From Picocystis sp. L7 (taxonomy: Eukaryota > Chlorophyta > Picocystophyceae > Picocystales > Picocystaceae), in NCBI GenBank assembly GCA_020975725.1, contig QXJR01000003.1, positions 744,001 through 808,000 of the forward strand: a DNA stretch of 64,000 nt, given 5' to 3'. The position numbers and the translations under genes were made by a program. The notes under the pieces were generated by a model, which was not told the DNA's origin, did not search any database, and worked only from the letters and a program-made list of their open reading frames with translations. This document shows positions 61,129 through 64,000 of the stretch, in pieces; positions within the stretch are counted from its first letter, which is position 1, and each line of letters starts with the position of its first letter.

Positions 61129-62376
61129 ATGCGCGTGGCCCAGCAGGTCCACCACACGCGCTCGTCCGCACCTGGCGGAACGTGGGCGAGGAAAGGGAGC
61201 TGGAACAGGAGGTGGAACCACCGGAAATGCAGGAGGAAAGAATGCCCGAGAAGAAGGGCCGTGCACGCCGTGAAAGGTGCGGTGGAAGAGGGAAGAGACC
61301 GAAAACAACGAACCGCAGCCGTCTCTGCCGTCATCGTGTCAGGAGTGCTCAACTTGGTCACGCATAAATTGGCACTCGTCCCACTGGCCAACCACATCTT
61401 CTTCCTCGCCCAGTTCATGACCGTGAGCTACGTCCTCATCTACTCCATCACCTTGTACGTGCGGTACAAGCGGGGATGGGTGACCCAGGAGATGCTGGAC
61501 GTGCCCAAGAAGACGCTGGTGCTTGCCGGCATGTTCGAAGCCGTGGGCCTGACCTTGGGCCTGCTGGGCGCTTCCGGACTCCCAGGCGCTGTCCTGCCCG
61601 TGTTCAGCCAACTCATCCTGATCTGGCAGTTGATACTGTCCTACACCTTGCTCGGACGGCGATATCCATTCACTCAGCTTCTGGGCATTGCCATGGTCGC
61701 CATGGGCGTGGCCACGACCACCAACCTGGGAACCAGCACGGCCACGCTCACCGTCCCTTCCTGTGCGAGATACCTGTGCATATACATACTGTCGCTGGGC
61801 TGTCCCGCGATGTCCATCTTGCTGAAGGAGAAAGTCTTCTCGGATTTCCGCCGGGAAAAGGAAAAGGATCTGGACCTTTTCGTGGTGAACACGTTCAGTT
61901 CGTTCTCTCAAGGCATCAGCGTTCTCCTCTTTTTGCCCGTCATAAGCAGACTCCAAGGGGTCATGGTGAAGGACATTCCCAGCTACATGATTGAGGGTCT
62001 TTTCTGCTTTTTTGGTCAGGGCAACCGGCACGGCCTGGATTCGACCGGGGCCCCTTTCTTTCCCCTCCTGTACGTGGCCATGAACCTGTGTTTCAACGTA
62101 TCCGTGCTGCGCTTGGTGCGCCTGACCTCTTCTGTGCTATCCTCTATGGTGATGGCCACCACCGTCCCGTTGACGATCTTGGCATTCATGTTCCACCTTC
62201 CGTTGTTGCCCAAGCCTCAACCCGTGGGACCTCTTTTTTGGCCTGGAGTATGGATTTTGTTGGCCGGGTTGGCCGTGTATAACCTCCACGACGCCTCGTT
62301 GGAGGGCATCCGAGGCCTTCGCAAAATAAGTGGGACGCGTTCGTCCCCTCGCGGCCATCCTAGTCTTGAGCAATAA
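61129..62376 (+). CDS. CRT-like transporter 1 (chloroquine-resistance-transporter family)
   Basis: About 415 residues from the in-frame ATG at 61129. The start is uncertain, and the first 75 residues are Arg-rich and could include untranslated sequence or a plastid presequence. About ten membrane helices of the drug/metabolite transporter fold follow: LALVPLANHIFFLAQFMTVS, LLGASGLPGAVLPVFSQL, YLCIYILSLGCPAMSILLKE, GISVLLFLPVISRLQG, and the family end GAPFFPLLYVAMNLCFNVSV followed by LTSSVLSSMVMATTVPLTIL. Plant CRT-like proteins export glutathione-type thiols from plastids, and the Plasmodium member acts at the digestive vacuole. The substrate here is unknown. It is in tandem with paralog 2. 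Confidence 0.82.
   Translation: MRVAQQVHHTRSSAPGGTWARKGSWNRRWNHRKCRRKECPRRRAVHAVKGAVEEGRDRKQRTAAVSAVIVSGVLNLVTHKLALVPLANHIFFLAQFMTVSYVLIYSITLYVRYKRGWVTQEMLDVPKKTLVLAGMFEAVGLTLGLLGASGLPGAVLPVFSQLILIWQLILSYTLLGRRYPFTQLLGIAMVAMGVATTTNLGTSTATLTVPSCARYLCIYILSLGCPAMSILLKEKVFSDFRREKEKDLDLFVVNTFSSFSQGISVLLFLPVISRLQGVMVKDIPSYMIEGLFCFFGQGNRHGLDSTGAPFFPLLYVAMNLCFNVSVLRLVRLTSSVLSSMVMATTVPLTILAFMFHLPLLPKPQPVGPLFWPGVWILLAGLAVYNLHDASLEGIRGLRKISGTRSSPRGHPSLEQ
61370..61647 (+). repeat. 278-bp tract identical between the two CRT-like genes
   Basis: Identical base for base to 62878-63155 (offset 1508). Divergence resumes immediately on both sides (TTGCTCGG versus GTGTTGGG at the right). A sharp-edged identical block inside otherwise diverged paralogs indicates gene conversion. 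Confidence 0.9.
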
Positions 62377-62696
62377 ACCTTTGGCCACCGATCCGTTGGC
62401 ACCTCCCATTCCATTCCTTCTTTCATGGGATGGCTTTCGTCCTTCTGACCTGGGATGAACGTCTCTTGGTTGTCGTGTCCCCGTCTTCCTTGCTTGCTTG
62501 GTGTATGGGGATGGACCCTGGTCCATGGAGGTGGAGATGGAGGGTGCGGTGCTGGGTTTCGAAACGTAGTGGACGTGTCGGACCGAAGGTACACGGGTGG
62601 CGCAACCCACCGATGAGAGCGACATCGACGCTTCTCAAGGCGCATTGGACGGGAAGGAAGGGAACAGAGAAGAGGAGGAAGGACACAGGACGCGGC

Positions 62697-63830
62697 ATGG
62701 GATCCAAACAGACGATCGGAACGATGGGGAAACGATGGATGGACGGCAAAAGGAACGACACCAAGGCAGCTGCGACGAACACGGAGGATGGAAGCGGCCG
62801 GACCGGAAAGGGAGCACCCTGGCTGTCCATCGCTTCGGTGATGGGATTCAGCGTGCTCAATCGCGTGACCTACAAAATGGCACTCGTCCCACTGGCCAAC
62901 CACATCTTCTTCCTCGCCCAGTTCATGACCGTGAGCTACGTCCTCATCTACTCCATCACCTTGTACGTGCGGTACAAGCGGGGATGGGTGACCCAGGAGA
63001 TGCTGGACGTGCCCAAGAAGACGCTGGTGCTTGCCGGCATGTTCGAAGCCGTGGGCCTGACCTTGGGCCTGCTGGGCGCTTCCGGACTCCCAGGCGCTGT
63101 CCTGCCCGTGTTCAGCCAACTCATCCTGATCTGGCAGTTGATACTGTCCTACACCGTGTTGGGACGCAAGTATCCTTTCGCTCAGCTGGTGGGGATCGCC
63201 ATGGTGGCCATTGGTGTTGCGACAGCAGCCATCCCGGGAGACAGCTCGGTCACGTTGAACGTGTCCTCGTGCGCCACCTACCTGATTGTTTACATTCTTT
63301 CGCTGGGGTTTCCGTCCGTGGCCACCATCTTCAAAGAAAAGGTGTTCAAAGATGCGAAAGCCGCCCTGGGAAGGGACCTGGACATATTCGTTGTGAATAC
63401 CTACAGCTCTGTGTTTCAGGGCATAGGTGTCCTTCTCTTCCTTCCGGTGATCAGCAGATTGCAAGGCGTTTCGTTCCGCAACATACCCAGCTACATGTCG
63501 GAGGGGTTCTATTGTTTCATCGGACAAGGGAGCGCCTACGGCATGGATTCGACCGGGGCGCCCTTCTTTCCGCTCCTGTACATGGGGATGAACTTGGTCT
63601 TCAACATATCGGTGCTGCGTTTGCTGCGGTCGACCTCTTCGGTGATATCATCCATGGTCCTTTCCACGACCATACCTCTTACGATCCTTGCTTTCATGGT
63701 GCAACTTCCGCTGCTACCGGCACCTAGACCAGTGGGGCCGATGTTTTGGCCCGGGGTAGGGATTCTGTTTTTGGGTTTGGGCATCTACAATTTCCACAAG
63801 GGCGCATCGTCGAAGGAGAAGCAAGGATAG
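62697..63830 (+). CDS. CRT-like transporter 2
   Basis: A 377-residue protein from MGSKQTIGTMGKRWMDGKRN. Same ten-helix layout as paralog 1, with VLNRVTYKMALVPLANHIFF, YILSLGFPSVATIFKEKVF, GIGVLLFLPVISRLQGVSF, GAPFFPLLYMGMNLVFNISV and SVISSMVLSTTIPLTILAFM. Outside the shared tract the two proteins differ at roughly a third of positions. A basic N terminus without a clear cleavage motif makes localisation uncertain (plastid envelope or vacuole). Loss or gain of one copy would be easy to misassemble because of the 278-bp identity. Confidence 0.87.
   Translation: MGSKQTIGTMGKRWMDGKRNDTKAAATNTEDGSGRTGKGAPWLSIASVMGFSVLNRVTYKMALVPLANHIFFLAQFMTVSYVLIYSITLYVRYKRGWVTQEMLDVPKKTLVLAGMFEAVGLTLGLLGASGLPGAVLPVFSQLILIWQLILSYTVLGRKYPFAQLVGIAMVAIGVATAAIPGDSSVTLNVSSCATYLIVYILSLGFPSVATIFKEKVFKDAKAALGRDLDIFVVNTYSSVFQGIGVLLFLPVISRLQGVSFRNIPSYMSEGFYCFIGQGSAYGMDSTGAPFFPLLYMGMNLVFNISVLRLLRSTSSVISSMVLSTTIPLTILAFMVQLPLLPAPRPVGPMFWPGVGILFLGLGIYNFHKGASSKEKQG
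62878..63155 (+). repeat. Second copy of the 278-bp identical tract
   Basis: Partner of 61370-61647. It covers helices 2 to 4 of the transporter, ending at CTGTCCTACACC. Confidence 0.9.
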
Positions 63831-63897
63831 GAGTCCAGGGCGAGGCGCAAGCATTGATTATTTCGACGGAGGGTTTCTTCCATCCGTGCGTATGCTT

Positions 63898-64000
63898 TCA
63901 TTCATTTTTCTTCGTCCCCGTCCGCAGCTCAGGATCGCGCTTGCGTTTCTTCATCCTCGTCGACGACGTTTTGGGACGCGTTGGCTTGCTGTTGGTTCTG
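63898..64000 (-). CDS. Possible 3' end of a gene cut by the window edge
   Basis: A minus-strand frame open from the right edge ends at a TGA at 63898-63900, giving TRMKKRKRDPELRTGTKKNE as its last residues, a nuclear-localisation-like basic tail. A second minus-strand frame (ending at 63930) is also open, so the call is weak. Confidence 0.2.
   Translation of the reverse strand, partial: RTNSKPTRPKTSSTRMKKRKRDPELRTGTKKNE

Overview
This is a eukaryotic nuclear window. Genes are mostly uninterrupted, but at least three have one short GT-AG intron near the 5' end (found here in the reductase, histone deacetylase and DNA methyltransferase genes). The gene set is plant-like: a chromomethylase with a chromodomain embedded in the catalytic domain, a PHT5-type SPX-MFS transporter, CASP-like membrane proteins, CRT-like transporters, a PP2C joined to a plant-type kinase, and a KDM3/IBM1-type JmjC protein. 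A unicellular alga of the green lineage (Archaeplastida) is the best inference. The species cannot be named from the sequence.

Layout. 1-9 kb is a rearranged repeat block. It holds the end of a lectin-like gene and two oppositely oriented arrays of one 54-bp minisatellite (about 23 and 44 units), each tied to a DIRS-like retroelement fragment. Between them lies a 1.7-kb near-perfect palindrome. 10.6-27.7 kb holds an SPX-MFS transporter, a CysQ-type nucleotidase, a flavin monooxygenase, a DnaJ-enoyl reductase fusion, a CDCA7-like zinc-finger protein and a class I histone deacetylase. 28.0-33.1 kb is a head-to-tail pair of apparently identical 2528-bp Crypton-like tyrosine-recombinase elements set in CT microsatellite DNA. 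34.8-38.6 kb holds two tandem double-domain CASP-like genes and a small J protein. 38.6-43.3 kb is a young, whole-looking Copia element with 448-bp LTRs and a GGGAC target duplication. 44-64 kb holds the chromomethylase, an ankyrin protein, a glutaredoxin, a PP2C-kinase, a small unknown, a DUF1853 protein, glyoxalase II, a JmjC demethylase and two tandem CRT-like transporters that share a 278-bp identical tract.

How the genes relate. Most host genes form head-to-head pairs with short shared upstream regions (SPX/CysQ, reductase/CDCA7-like, glutaredoxin/PP2C-kinase, small unknown/DUF1853, glyoxalase/JmjC). Four chromatin genes (CDCA7-like, histone deacetylase, chromomethylase, KDM3-type demethylase) lie within about 37 kb, interleaved with apparently recent mobile elements. 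They belong to pathways known elsewhere to set and limit DNA methylation and H3K9 marks on transposons. The most unusual features are the tandem Crypton pair with its recombinase-site architecture, the circularly permuted minisatellite elements around a palindrome, the J-domain/enoyl-reductase fusion and the PP2C-kinase.
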